In this document: positions 51,165 to 60,250 of the stretch, in pieces
Layout of the letters: each line of letters starts with the position of its first letter
Position numbering within the stretch: the stretch's first letter is position 1
Assembly (NCBI RefSeq): GCF_019431375.1
Contig: NZ_CP080267.1
Coordinates: forward strand, 1,550,001-1,614,000
Origin: Alcanivorax sp.
GTDB taxonomy: Bacteria; Pseudomonadota; Gammaproteobacteria; Pseudomonadales; Alcanivoracaceae
Direction of reading: 5' to 3'
Length of the DNA: 64,000 bases
Position numbers and translations under genes: made by a program
The notes under the pieces: model-generated
Databases searched by the model: none
Told to the model about the DNA's origin: nothing
What the model saw: only the letters and a program-made list of their open reading frames with translations

Positions 51165-51236
51165 CGCTGCTCGCGACAGGCCACCCGCTACCCGGCGTGT
51201 GGCCTGTCGCCGGTTGCCTGTATCGAGAGAACAATA

Positions 51237-52784
51237 ATGACATTGGCAACGGCTGACTGGGTGGTCCTGGCGGGCTATCTGTGTGTAGTGCTGGGCATCG
51301 GCATCTATTTTTCCCGACGCAACACCAGTACCGAGGAATATTTTGTGGGTGGCCGCCGCTTTCGCGGCTGGGTCATCGGGCTGTCTCTGGTAGGCACCTC
51401 CATCAGCTCCATCACCTTTCTGGCCTACCCGGCCGACGCCTTCAAGACCGACTGGCTTCGCTACCTGCCCAACCTGGCCCTGTTGCCGGCCATGCTGGTG
51501 GCAGCCTTCGTCTTTCTGCCCTATTTCCGGCGCGGCAACATGACCAGCGCCTACGAATTTCTGGAACAACGCTACGGGCCTTCGATCCGTGTCTATGGCG
51601 CGGTTGCCTTTCTGGTGGCGCAGGTAGTGCGTCTGGCCATGATCCTGTGGCTGTTGTCTTTGCTGATTCAGCAAGTCACCGATCTGACACCCACCACCGC
51701 CATCATTCTGGGCGGCCTCTTTGTAGGCCTGTACACGGTCATTGGCGGTATCGATGCCGTTATCTGGACCGATGTATTGCAGACTGTGGTGCTGCTGCTC
51801 GGCGGACTGCTGTGCCTGTGGGTGATCCTGGATGCCCTGCCCGGTGGGCTCGGACAGGTGTTTGATCAGGCTGGCAAGGCAGGCAAATTTGCCCTGGCTC
51901 CCTGGGAAAACGGCGCCCCCGGCGAGACCTCCTGGTCGCTGTCGCTGAGCGAAAAAACCGCCACCATGATGTTGCTGATCGGTCTGACCAACTGGCTCAC
52001 TGAATACTCCAGCAACCAGAATACCGTGCAACGCTACTGTGCCTCCCAATCCACCGCCGAAGCCCGCAAGGGTCTGTGGGTGTACCTGTTCACCGCCCTG
52101 CCGATCTGGGCTTTCTACATGTTCCTGGGCACCGCCCTGTGGGTGTTCTTTCAGGTCTACCCGGATGTGCAGGCCGGCGCCATTCTCAGCGGTGAAGCTC
52201 GTGCAGAAACCCTGATGCCCTATTTCATCACTAACTACCTGCCCGCCGGCGTGGCCGGGCTGGTGATTGCCGCCGCCCTGGCGGCGGCCATGAGCTCGCT
52301 GGATTCCAGCATCAACTCGGTGACCACGGTGAGCGTGGTGGACCTGTACCGGCGCCACTTTCACCCAGGTCAAAACGATAGGCATTATCTGAAAGTGGCC
52401 TGGGCCATCGCCGTGGTCGTTACCGGTCTGATGATTGCCGGGGCCCTGTGGCTGAATCAGGCGGACACCAAAACCCTGCAGGACACCTCGACGATTCTGG
52501 TGTCACTGCTGGGTGGCGGCATGCTGGGGCTGTACCTGCTGGGCTTTTTCAGCAAACGGGGGGACACCAGAGCAGCCTGGTGCGGGATTGCCTGCACCCT
52601 GGTGTTCACCGGCTGGACGATCCTGACCAACAAGGGAATGTTGCCGGAGGCGCTCAGCGCCCCCTTTGATCTCTACTACACCGGCCTGATCGGCAATCTG
52701 CTGATGTTTGTGGTGGGCTATCTGGCCGCCAGTTACTGGCCAGCGGAGAGGCCATCAGCCTTGTCGGCAGGTGCCGAAGACTGA
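51237..52784 (+). CDS. Sodium:solute symporter (SSS family)
   Basis: This 515-aa protein has about 13-14 transmembrane helices with SSS signatures: STEEYFVGGRRFRGWVIGLSLVGTSISSITFLAYP near the N-terminus, GLYTVIGGIDAVIWTDVLQ, and AAALAAAMSSLDSSINSVTTV for the sodium site. The substrate cannot be read from sequence; relatives carry sialic acids, sugars or carboxylates. Its end overlaps the convergent membrane-protein gene by 52 bp. A sialidase-fold gene in that convergent unit raises the possibility of a sugar-acid substrate. Confidence 0.92.
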   Translation: MTLATADWVVLAGYLCVVLGIGIYFSRRNTSTEEYFVGGRRFRGWVIGLSLVGTSISSITFLAYPADAFKTDWLRYLPNLALLPAMLVAAFVFLPYFRRGNMTSAYEFLEQRYGPSIRVYGAVAFLVAQVVRLAMILWLLSLLIQQVTDLTPTTAIILGGLFVGLYTVIGGIDAVIWTDVLQTVVLLLGGLLCLWVILDALPGGLGQVFDQAGKAGKFALAPWENGAPGETSWSLSLSEKTATMMLLIGLTNWLTEYSSNQNTVQRYCASQSTAEARKGLWVYLFTALPIWAFYMFLGTALWVFFQVYPDVQAGAILSGEARAETLMPYFITNYLPAGVAGLVIAAALAAAMSSLDSSINSVTTVSVVDLYRRHFHPGQNDRHYLKVAWAIAVVVTGLMIAGALWLNQADTKTLQDTSTILVSLLGGGMLGLYLLGFFSKRGDTRAAWCGIACTLVFTGWTILTNKGMLPEALSAPFDLYYTGLIGNLLMFVVGYLAASYWPAERPSALSAGAED

Positions 52785-53383
52785 TTGTTCACTGCTGACG
52801 ACGCGGGTGCAGGCATGGCTCGCGCCTGCAGCAAGCGATCACGGATCAGCCAACCGGCCGCCCAGAGCACCAGCCAGGGATCGATCAGGTAATCCCACAG
52901 ATTGTCACTGGCCAGCAGATCGGCACCAAACGCCAACTGCGCGGTCGCCAAAATCATGCAGGTCGCGTAGGCACGCAGCACCCAGGCCAGCATGCCCAAA
53001 AGTAGCAGTGCGGTACTGAACCCGAAATTGCCAAAGCCCAGAGCATAGGGGTCGGCATAACTGGAGCCCAGGCTCATCGGGTAGAACCACAGCGCCATCA
53101 GCACCAGCATCAGGCAGGCACCCCGCAGCTGTTTCAGGGGCAGCCAGTAATGGCCGGCAATGCGATGCTGGATGGCCAGCATCGCCAGCAGACCCGAGGT
53201 AATGCTGAAACCGGCCAGGTAGCTGATCACCCACGGCGCCAGCCCCCAGGGGAACGGCAGCACCGACCAGACGAACACCACCACGGACAGGATGATCCGC
53301 CCGCGCACGGATAGCAGCGAGGCGCTGATACGCAGTTGTACCGCCACCAGCACCAGAGCGCAGACCATAATATCAAGCGTCAT
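52733..53383 (-). CDS. Integral membrane protein, about seven helices
   Basis: This 216-aa protein is nearly all hydrophobic helices (about seven) with a short polar C-terminal tail (PAPASSAVNNQSSAPADKADG). I recognise no family. The ATG at 53383 lies inside the 3' end of the sialidase-like gene (11-bp overlap), with GGAG upstream, so the two are translationally coupled. The last 17 codons overlap the 3' end of the symporter gene on the other strand. Confidence 0.75.
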   Translation of the reverse strand: MTLDIMVCALVLVAVQLRISASLLSVRGRIILSVVVFVWSVLPFPWGLAPWVISYLAGFSITSGLLAMLAIQHRIAGHYWLPLKQLRGACLMLVLMALWFYPMSLGSSYADPYALGFGNFGFSTALLLLGMLAWVLRAYATCMILATAQLAFGADLLASDNLWDYLIDPWLVLWAAGWLIRDRLLQARAMPAPASSAVNNQSSAPADKADGLSAGQ

Positions 53384-54665
53384 TACCCGGCTCCTTGGTA
53401 TCTTTCTTGCCCGCATCTGCTTTCAGCCAGACGTGGCGAATCGCGGTTTTGTTCCAGGTGTACACCATGTGCAAGTCACCATTGCGAGCGCGAACCATGT
53501 AGGGATAGTCGTACTGGAACTCACAGCCCAGGCGGCCATCGCATTTGTTGTGGCGGGCTCGCTCCAGCAGCCGGGCGGGATCTTCCGGCGGCACATCACT
53601 ATTGAGCTCCGGATTGATCAGGGCGCTGAATTCCTGCTCAGTCATTTCTTCACCGCGCCAGCGTTCCCGGTCGTGAAAGGTCCAGCGCTCCTGCCAGTTA
53701 TTGCCGCCATCACGGGTTTCGCGGATACACAGATCATCGCGCTCGATACGGTTGCAGTTGGCGGCTACCAGCCAGTGGCCTTCTCCCATGGCCAGACCGC
53801 TCAAGGCTGCACTGGGATTTTCGAGGGAAGAATACTCAAGCTCATCCCACTGCCAGCCCCCGTCGTGGCTTTCTGACTGATAGAGAAAGCCATTGTTGGG
53901 CTCGTTCTCATTGCGCAAGAAGGTCACCGCATGAGAAGAACTGTCTACCAGCACCAGTGGCTGGATCGCCTTGCGCCCATGACCTATACGCGCCTTGCCG
54001 AGAATCTGGTTGTCCTTGTCCAGCCGCAATATTTCACCGAACTTGCCGACCATTTCGTGATAGACCGGCAGACCGATGGTGCCATCGCTGTAATGAATAG
54101 GGGCCGTTTTTACCAGGGTACTGATATTCAGAAAGGGAGTAGTGACCAGCACCTTGTCAAAGCGCCAGTTTTCACCCTGATCAAACGACTCCAGCACCAC
54201 CACTCGGCTACCCGCCCAGCCGCCAAAACTGACTGCCACCACGAACAGGCGCATACGGCCATCATCATCGAGCACCGGAACCACGTTGCCGAGCTTGCGA
54301 ACATGGCGCCCCCAACCATCCGCTATCTGTTGCCGGGTAATGACTGGTTGTTCATTGGACCAACTACCGGACTGTGGATCGAACAATGAGGAATGAATAG
54401 CCACATCCGCCGCGCCTTCGCGGCTGCCGGCAAACCAGAAGGCCCGCAGGGTACCGTCCGGCAGCTCCAGCATGGAAGCGGCATGAACCATCGGCGTGTC
54501 CCCATCCGACACAAAAGCACTGCGCCATTGCACGTTATCCGGCGCCTTTCCCCGTGGCTCCACGACCATGGATGGGCCGGGCTTCCAAAGGTGGGGGGGG
54601 GAAGCGGCAAAATATCCCGCTACCAATGCAGCCCCAACAAATAGATGAAATGCACGTTTAAGCAT
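53373..54665 (-). CDS. Exported sialidase-fold (BNR/Asp-box) protein
   Basis: The 430-aa protein has an N-terminal signal or anchor (about 4-24) and a six-bladed propeller of the sialidase superfamily. Three Asp-box-like motifs are visible: ESFDQGENW, ESHDGGWQW and ETRDGGNNW. LRAFWFAGSREGAADV resembles the family catalytic FRIP/arginine region only loosely. True sialidase activity is uncertain; relatives act on other glycans. It is coupled to a membrane protein gene. Confidence 0.82.
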   Translation of the reverse strand: MLKRAFHLFVGAALVAGYFAASPPHLWKPGPSMVVEPRGKAPDNVQWRSAFVSDGDTPMVHAASMLELPDGTLRAFWFAGSREGAADVAIHSSLFDPQSGSWSNEQPVITRQQIADGWGRHVRKLGNVVPVLDDDGRMRLFVVAVSFGGWAGSRVVVLESFDQGENWRFDKVLVTTPFLNISTLVKTAPIHYSDGTIGLPVYHEMVGKFGEILRLDKDNQILGKARIGHGRKAIQPLVLVDSSSHAVTFLRNENEPNNGFLYQSESHDGGWQWDELEYSSLENPSAALSGLAMGEGHWLVAANCNRIERDDLCIRETRDGGNNWQERWTFHDRERWRGEEMTEQEFSALINPELNSDVPPEDPARLLERARHNKCDGRLGCEFQYDYPYMVRARNGDLHMVYTWNKTAIRHVWLKADAGKKDTKEPGNDA

Positions 54666-54910
54666 AGTTAGCTGGCCAGAAAACTATTGTTATTGTGCCG
54701 GTAACCGGGGACCACCGACCTGCGGCAGGCAAGTCTAGCAAAACCGCATAAAATTGCCTGCCACCGAAGTGCCCAATGACAACCGATCATCCGAAGCGGG
54801 CAGCAGAAAGATCCGGCAACGGTCAAAATATGTTCAGCGGTATCTCAATAATGGCATAATGCCGCCGCACTCGATTCCAATAACAGGTATGCAAGGATCC
54901 CTCTTTTTCT

Positions 54911-55636
54911 ATGAACAGACTCATTGTTCTCTTTCTGGCGCTCTTTGTTGCCTCTTTCACCTGGGCTGCCGACAGCAACGACCTCGAAGACTGGAAACTG
55001 GTCAGCGATCGTAACGATATCCAGGTGTACATGAAGCATCGGGATGAATCCCGGTTGAAGACCTTCCGCGGCGTGACCCGTTTTACGCTCGTCGACGAAT
55101 ACTCTCTGGTCGCCTTGCTCAATGATTATCCTTCCTACCCGAAGTGGTTGCACTTTGTGGATAGTGCGGAAGAATTCAACCGGGTCAGTCCGCTGGATCG
55201 CTCCCTGCGCTTTACCACCCAGCTACCCTGGCCACTGGCGGACCGGGAAGCCGTTTTGCGTGCCAAGGTCACCCAGACTCTGACTGAAGACGAAGAATCG
55301 GTGATGGTGGATCTGATCAACCGCCCTGATGCCCTGCCCCCCAATAATGAGTATATCCGCTTCCCGGAGATGACCGGCAAGCTGGGCTTCCGGCGCCTGG
55401 GCGACCAGGAAGTGGAAATGACCTACGAGCTGATTCTCGACCCCGGCGGCTATATCCCCGCCTGGATCCCCAACATCCTGCTGCGTGATGCCCCCTACTT
55501 CACTCTGGAGCGCTTGCGCCGCATCGTCAGCAAACCGGAATACCAGAATCACTACTATGATTATCTGGATCTGCATGGCCCCGGTCGTCCGGCGGCGGTA
55601 GCAAACAGCACAAAAAATCAAAACGTAACAAAGTAA
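54911..55636 (+). CDS. Exported START-domain lipid-binding protein
   Basis: The 241-aa precursor has a signal peptide (about 1-19, FTWAAD) and a START/SRPBCC domain (WKLVSDRNDIQVYMKHRDESRLKTFRG, QLPWPLADREAVLRAKV, LDPGGYIPAWIPNILLRDAPYFTLERLR). Bacterial START proteins bind hydrophobic ligands such as lipids or sterol-like molecules. A PlsC-type acyltransferase gene follows 77 bp downstream, consistent with envelope lipid work. Confidence 0.9.
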   Translation: MNRLIVLFLALFVASFTWAADSNDLEDWKLVSDRNDIQVYMKHRDESRLKTFRGVTRFTLVDEYSLVALLNDYPSYPKWLHFVDSAEEFNRVSPLDRSLRFTTQLPWPLADREAVLRAKVTQTLTEDEESVMVDLINRPDALPPNNEYIRFPEMTGKLGFRRLGDQEVEMTYELILDPGGYIPAWIPNILLRDAPYFTLERLRRIVSKPEYQNHYYDYLDLHGPGRPAAVANSTKNQNVTK

Positions 55637-55713
55637 TTATCAGTCTGTCATTTTCGGCCAGCTCTCCATTACCATAAGGGAAACACCTGAACAGGTACGG
55701 AGAGCTCCTCGCC

Positions 55714-56457
55714 ATGCGGTTGTTTTTCTTCCTTTATAGCTGGCTTGTCTTTGTCCCGCTGGTCGCGGTCACCACCCTGCTGCTGGGAGCAGTCTGTCTG
55801 CTGCTGGTTCCCTTCCTGCCTGCTGATCAGGTCGCCCGCCTCACAGCCGTACCCTGGGCCAGACTGTGTCTGCTCTACAGCGGCGTGCGCGTGGATGTGC
55901 ATGGCCGCGAACACCTGCAGCCCGGCCAGAGCTATGTGATCGTCGCCAACCACCTCAGCCAGTTCGACATTTTTGTGCTCTATGGTTATCTGGGGGTGGA
56001 CTTCCGCTGGGTCATGAAACATGAACTGCGGCAGATGCCGGTGATCGGAATCTGCTGCGAAAAGCTCGGCCATATCTTCATCAACCGCTCCGACACCCAG
56101 GCCGCCATTGCCAGCCTCAACCAGGCCCGCACCCGCCTGGCCAACGGTGCCAGCGTGCTGTTCTTCCCGGAGGGCACCCGCAGCCGCAGCGGGCAGCTCA
56201 AGCCGTTCAAGAAAGGGGCCTTCAAAATGGCTCAGGATCTGCAACTGCCTGTGCTCCCCGTCACTCTCACCGGTACCTTCGAGATATTGCCACCGGGGAC
56301 CGCCCGACTGCGCCCAGGACAGCATGCCCAGATCACCCTGCACCCCGCTATCGCCTCGGTGGGCTCCAGCGAGGCGGAGCTGGTACAGTTGATGCACCAG
56401 AGCCAGGCAGCCATTGCCGCCCCCCTCGGCGAAGCCTGCCCCCAGCCCAGCCTCTGA
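55714..56457 (+). CDS. plsC: 1-acyl-sn-glycerol-3-phosphate acyltransferase (PlsC family)
   Basis: This 247-aa membrane acyltransferase has the catalytic H80-x4-D85 motif (NHLSQFD) and the substrate-binding motif FPEGTRSRSGQLKPFKKGAF. Two N-terminal transmembrane segments (about 4-36) anchor it. It makes phosphatidic acid from lysophosphatidic acid. Genomes of this kind often have several PlsC paralogues, so the main housekeeping role is not certain. Confidence 0.93.
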   Translation: MRLFFFLYSWLVFVPLVAVTTLLLGAVCLLLVPFLPADQVARLTAVPWARLCLLYSGVRVDVHGREHLQPGQSYVIVANHLSQFDIFVLYGYLGVDFRWVMKHELRQMPVIGICCEKLGHIFINRSDTQAAIASLNQARTRLANGASVLFFPEGTRSRSGQLKPFKKGAFKMAQDLQLPVLPVTLTGTFEILPPGTARLRPGQHAQITLHPAIASVGSSEAELVQLMHQSQAAIAAPLGEACPQPSL

Positions 56458-56574
56458 GCCGGTTATCCTCAGCGCCGCGACCCGGCGGCGCCACCGTCAC
56501 GGAGGGACTTCCTTGTTCGACAAGATTGGCCCATTCTGCAGTGACAAAGTGTCTACACTCGGTCGCCAAATCGA

Positions 56575-56674
56575 GTTGCAAGTTGAAAGTTCAACGTTGA
56601 AAAGCGCAGGCGCCAGCAGTGCCAACTGAAAAGCTCTGACCCGCGCCTTGAAACTTTGAACTTTCAACTTGCAA
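56575..56674. repeat. Heptad-word inverted repeat, short core
   Basis: Left arm words are GTTGCAA, GTTGAAA, GTTCAAC and GTTGAAA (56575-56602). Right arm words are CTTGAAA, CTTTGAA, CTTTCAA and CTTGCAA (56647-56674). The 44-base core, read on the minus strand, starts GCGCGGGTCAGAGCTTTT, which resembles GCGCGAGCCAGATTTT in the element at 44844, so the core looks like a shortened relative. It lies upstream of the SDR gene, whose ATG is at 56701. Confidence 0.72.
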
Positions 56675-56700
56675 CTGAATTAGCGGATACAGGAGTCATC

Positions 56701-57540
56701 ATGAAGAATTTTAAAGACAAAGTTGCCGTTATCACCGGTGCCGGTTCTGGCATTGGCCGTGCCCTGGCCCAGGAACTGGCGTCCGCCGGCGCCAAGCTGG
56801 CTCTGTCCGACATCAATGAAGCCGGCCTGAAGGAAACCGCCGATCTGCTGGGGCTCGGTGAAGACCGGCTGATGACCCGCAAACTGGACGTGGCCGATCG
56901 TCAGGCGTTTTATGATTTTGCCGATGACGTAGTGAATCATTTCGGTTATGCCAACATGATCTTCAACAATGCCGGTGTTGCCCTTGGCGCCACCGTTGAA
57001 GACATGAACTACGACGATTTCGAGTGGCTGATGAACATCAACTTCTGGGGAGTGGTATACGGCACCAAGGCATTTCTGCCCTACCTGAAGCAGGCCGGCG
57101 AAGGTCACATCATCAATATTTCTTCCATTTTCGGTTTGGTGGGCATCCCCACCCAGTCCGCCTACAATGCGGCCAAGTTTGCCGTGCGCGGCTTCACCGA
57201 GTCCCTCCGCATCGAGTTGGAAATGGAAAACAGCCCGGTTTCCTGTACCTCTGTGCACCCCGGTGGCATCAAGACCAACATTGCCAAGGCCGCACGCATG
57301 GACAAAAGTGTTGAGCGTATTACCGGTGGCGACAAGGAAAAGGCCATCCAGGATTTCGAGAAACTGTTCCGCACCACTCCGGAAGAAGCCGCCAGCACCA
57401 TCCTCAAGGGCGTGCGCGGTAACAAGCGCCGGGTGCTGATTGGCTCTGATGCGGTTGCCGTGGACACCATGCAACGCCTGTTGCCCACCAGCTACCAGAA
57501 GCTGGTTGCCATGGGTCAGAAGTACATGAACAAGAAGTAA
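56701..57540 (+). CDS. Short-chain dehydrogenase/reductase (SDR)
   Basis: This 279-aa classical SDR has the Rossmann motif TGAGSGIG (12-19), NNAG (89-92) and catalytic S141/142, Y155 and K159 (SAYNAAKF). An Asp after the second beta strand (LSDIN) favours NAD(H). Oxidised alcohols or reduced carbonyls of hydrophobic substrates are likely in a lipid-rich lifestyle, but the substrate is unknown. TACAGGAGTC precedes the ATG. Confidence 0.93.
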   Translation: MKNFKDKVAVITGAGSGIGRALAQELASAGAKLALSDINEAGLKETADLLGLGEDRLMTRKLDVADRQAFYDFADDVVNHFGYANMIFNNAGVALGATVEDMNYDDFEWLMNINFWGVVYGTKAFLPYLKQAGEGHIINISSIFGLVGIPTQSAYNAAKFAVRGFTESLRIELEMENSPVSCTSVHPGGIKTNIAKAARMDKSVERITGGDKEKAIQDFEKLFRTTPEEAASTILKGVRGNKRRVLIGSDAVAVDTMQRLLPTSYQKLVAMGQKYMNKK

Positions 57541-57546
57541 GCATCC

Positions 57547-58134
57547 TTGCAAGAACGTCCCTATTCCCAGGCCGCCGAAAATAACAAGGTGCCAATCCTG
57601 GCCGTGCTGCAACAGCACTGCCAGGTGCCGGGCACCTTGCTGGAGATCGGCGCCGGCACCGGCCAGCATGCGGCCTGGTTATCGGGGCGCCTTCCCCATC
57701 TGCACTGGCAGCCTTCCGATATGGCCGCCAACCTGCCCCATATAAGGCAATGGCAGAGTGATCCGGGCAGCCGGGCACTGCCACCGATAGAGCTGGATGT
57801 GGCCGCTCAATGGCCCGCCGGCCCTTTCGATTACCTGTTTACCGCCAACACCTTCCACATCATGGCCGCGTCATTGGTGGAAATCTGTATCCGGGAGGGC
57901 TGTCGACACCTGACTGATCGGGGCAAATTTCTGGTCTATGGCCCCTTCAACTACGACGGCCAGTACACCAGTGACTCCAACCGTCAATTTGATCAGTGGT
58001 TAAAGGATGTGGACGACAATCGCGGCATTCGCGATCAGGAGTGGGTAGTGGAACAGTTTGCCCGCCAGCAACGACGCCTGCTGGCCGACCATGAGATGCC
58101 CGCCAACAACCGGCTGCTGGTGTTTGGGGCTTAG
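57547..58134 (+). CDS. DUF938 methyltransferase-like protein
   Basis: This 195-aa protein is a DUF938 member with a SAM-binding motif LLEIGAGTGQHAAWL (about 31-45), VFTANTFHIM-like segment YLFTANTFHIM and FLVYGPFNYDGQYTSDSN. The conserved N-terminus (ERPYSQAAENNK) requires a TTG start at 57547, seven bases after the SDR stop codon; AAGAAG provides a weak ribosome-binding site. Coupling to the SDR gene is likely. Confidence 0.88.
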   Translation: MQERPYSQAAENNKVPILAVLQQHCQVPGTLLEIGAGTGQHAAWLSGRLPHLHWQPSDMAANLPHIRQWQSDPGSRALPPIELDVAAQWPAGPFDYLFTANTFHIMAASLVEICIREGCRHLTDRGKFLVYGPFNYDGQYTSDSNRQFDQWLKDVDDNRGIRDQEWVVEQFARQQRRLLADHEMPANNRLLVFGA

Positions 58135-58147
58135 CCGGGCTATCGGG

Positions 58148-58408
58148 CTATATAGTGCGCCGAATAGTGCGCATCCTCGGCTTGAGATAGGCCACCCCGA
58201 AAATCATGATCATCAGGGCATCGCGCCAGTGAAACAGGCCGCGCCGACGAATCCACACCATGAAGCCGACACACTCCAGGGCATGCAATACCGCCACCAC
58301 CAGACCGGCCCCCAACAGCAAGCGATCAAACGGGGATGGCAGATCCAGGAAAATGGCTAACCCTACCGCCACCCAAAACACTACAATAACGCCGCGAAGC
58401 AAGCCCAT
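58148..58408 (-). CDS. DUF1145-like small membrane protein
   Basis: This 86-aa protein has two hydrophobic helices (about 3-22 and 30-52) and a basic tail (KPRMRTIRRTI). It resembles the DUF1145 family (FDRLLLGAGLVVAVLHALECVGF). The ATG at 58408 has AGAGG nine bases upstream. It is convergent with the DUF938 gene and divergent from the helicase gene. Confidence 0.75.
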   Translation of the reverse strand: MGLLRGVIVVFWVAVGLAIFLDLPSPFDRLLLGAGLVVAVLHALECVGFMVWIRRRGLFHWRDALMIMIFGVAYLKPRMRTIRRTI

Positions 58409-58551
58409 AGCAAACATCCTCTGACAGCGCTGGCTATTTTTTCTACAATACCCCGTTTTCAGCAGGAACGGGTGGACTGATTACCGCCCGCGGCTGTGTG
58501 CCGCCAGTGCCAATATCGGCACATACTCTTGCATTCAGACTGAGCGAATAC

Positions 58552-59808
58552 ATGCAAAAAGACAACACAAGCACCTGGACCCTGGATCAGTTCCCGGTGC
58601 CGGAAAAAGACGGCGAAACCCGCTTCCACGATTTCGATCTGGACCTGAACCTGATGCGCGGCATCGCCGACCAGGGCTTCCAGTACTGCACCCCCATCCA
58701 GGCAGAAGTCCTGGAGCACACCCTGGCCGGCGCCGACGCCATTGGCCGGGCCCAGACCGGTACCGGCAAGACTGCCGCCTTCCTGATCACCGTGATCAAC
58801 GACCTGTTGCGCCACCCGATCCAGGTAAAACGCTACGCGGGCGAGCCCCGTGCCCTGATCGTGGCCCCCACCCGGGAACTGGCCATGCAGATCGAGAAGG
58901 ACGCCAGAGCGCTGGCCAAGTACACCGACCTGCAGGTGATGAGCGTGGTTGGCGGCATGAACTTCAACCGTCAGCAGGAACGCCTGCAGAACGAGTTGAT
59001 CGACATTCTGGTGGCCACTCCCGGTCGCCTGCTGGATTTCGCCAAGCGCCGCGACCTGTGGCTGGACCGGGTGGAATTCCTGGTACTGGATGAAGCGGAT
59101 CGCATGCTGGATATGGGCTTTATCCCCGATGTGAAACGTATCGTCGGCATGACCCCGAAAACCCGATACCGGCAGACCCAGCTGTTCTCCGCCACTTTCA
59201 GCGAGGATGTGATGAACCTGGCCCGCCGCTGGACCGAAGACGCCGAAGTGGTGGAAATCGAGCCCACCCAGGTGACCACCGACACCGTGGAGCAGAAGGT
59301 CTACATCACCAATGCCGATGACAAGTTCACCCTGCTCTACAACCTGATCACCGGCATGAACATGGACAAGGTGATCGTGTTCGCCAACCGCCGGGATATT
59401 ACCCGTCGGGTCAGTGACCGCCTGCACAAGAAAGGCCTGAAGGTATCACTGATCTCCGGTGACGTGCCCCAGACCCAGCGCATGAAGACCCTGGAACGGT
59501 TTCGCGCCGGTGATCTGCAGGTGCTGATCGCCACCGACGTGGCAGGCCGCGGCATCCATATCGACGGCGTGTCCCACGTGGTCAACTACAACCTGCCGGA
59601 AGACCCGGAAGACTACGTGCACCGTATCGGCCGTACCGGCCGGGCCGGCGCCAGCGGCATGTCCATCAGCTTCGCCTGTGAAGATGATGCCTTCCTGCTG
59701 CCGGAACTGGAAAATGCCATCGGCATGAAACTGGAATGCGAGTATCCGCCGTCGGACCTGCTCGCCGAAAAGGACGCAGACAATGGCAAAACGCATCAGC
59801 CCGGATGA
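58552..59808 (+). CDS. rhlB: DEAD-box RNA helicase, RhlB type
   Basis: This 418-aa helicase core has GFQYCTPIQAEVL (Q motif), AQTGTGKTAAF (I), PTRELAMQ (Ia), VLDEADRMLDMGF (II), FSATF (III) and HRIGRTGRAG (VI). The N-terminal lead-in and the RxLDFAK segment resemble RhlB, the helicase of the RNA degradosome. No long C-terminal extension is present. The 3' end overlaps glpE by 26 bp. Confidence 0.9.
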   Translation: MQKDNTSTWTLDQFPVPEKDGETRFHDFDLDLNLMRGIADQGFQYCTPIQAEVLEHTLAGADAIGRAQTGTGKTAAFLITVINDLLRHPIQVKRYAGEPRALIVAPTRELAMQIEKDARALAKYTDLQVMSVVGGMNFNRQQERLQNELIDILVATPGRLLDFAKRRDLWLDRVEFLVLDEADRMLDMGFIPDVKRIVGMTPKTRYRQTQLFSATFSEDVMNLARRWTEDAEVVEIEPTQVTTDTVEQKVYITNADDKFTLLYNLITGMNMDKVIVFANRRDITRRVSDRLHKKGLKVSLISGDVPQTQRMKTLERFRAGDLQVLIATDVAGRGIHIDGVSHVVNYNLPEDPEDYVHRIGRTGRAGASGMSISFACEDDAFLLPELENAIGMKLECEYPPSDLLAEKDADNGKTHQPG

Positions 59809-60103
59809 GGGCAAAACCCGTTTCGAGCAAGGCGATGCCCTGTTCGTGGACATTCGCGACCCGGCCAGCTTTGCTGCTGGCCATTTACGCGGTGCCGTCC
59901 ACCTGACCCAGGCCAACGTGGAACCATTCCTGGCCAATACCGCTCCGGAAAAGCCGCTGGTGATCTACTGCTACCACGGCAACAGCAGCCAGGGCGCCGC
60001 CGACTGGTTGAACGAACAGGGATTCAGTGACGTGGTCAGCCTGGACGGTGGCTATGAAGTCCTGCGCCAGCGCTTCCCGGAACTGCTGGAAGAAATGGCC
60101 TGA
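59783..60103 (+). CDS. glpE: GlpE-type single-domain rhodanese
   Basis: This 106-aa thiosulfate sulfurtransferase has the catalytic cysteine C63 in the loop CYHGNSSQ, identical in type to E. coli GlpE (C65). It transfers sulfane sulfur from thiosulfate to cyanide or thioredoxin. Overlap with the helicase gene suggests co-translation. GCAGACAATGG around the start gives only a weak ribosome-binding site. Confidence 0.93.
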   Translation: MAKRISPDEGKTRFEQGDALFVDIRDPASFAAGHLRGAVHLTQANVEPFLANTAPEKPLVIYCYHGNSSQGAADWLNEQGFSDVVSLDGGYEVLRQRFPELLEEMA

Positions 60104-60250
60104 CCTCCTGACGATGACCCGCATAACTGTGCCGTGGCCATCGTCACGAGTTTTTCCTTCGCCCGGTTTCATCAGCTTTTTGTTGGAAGCTGCCTGCAGC
60201 CGAGCCTTTTGCCCTTCAGGCAGACTCCTAAAGAACGGACGGTTTCACCC

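Noticed and set aside
50619..52385. A 588-codon open frame antisense to the cold-shock fusion and symporter genes
   Set aside because: Low-complexity His/Gln/Gly-rich translation, spanning two real genes and the gap between them.
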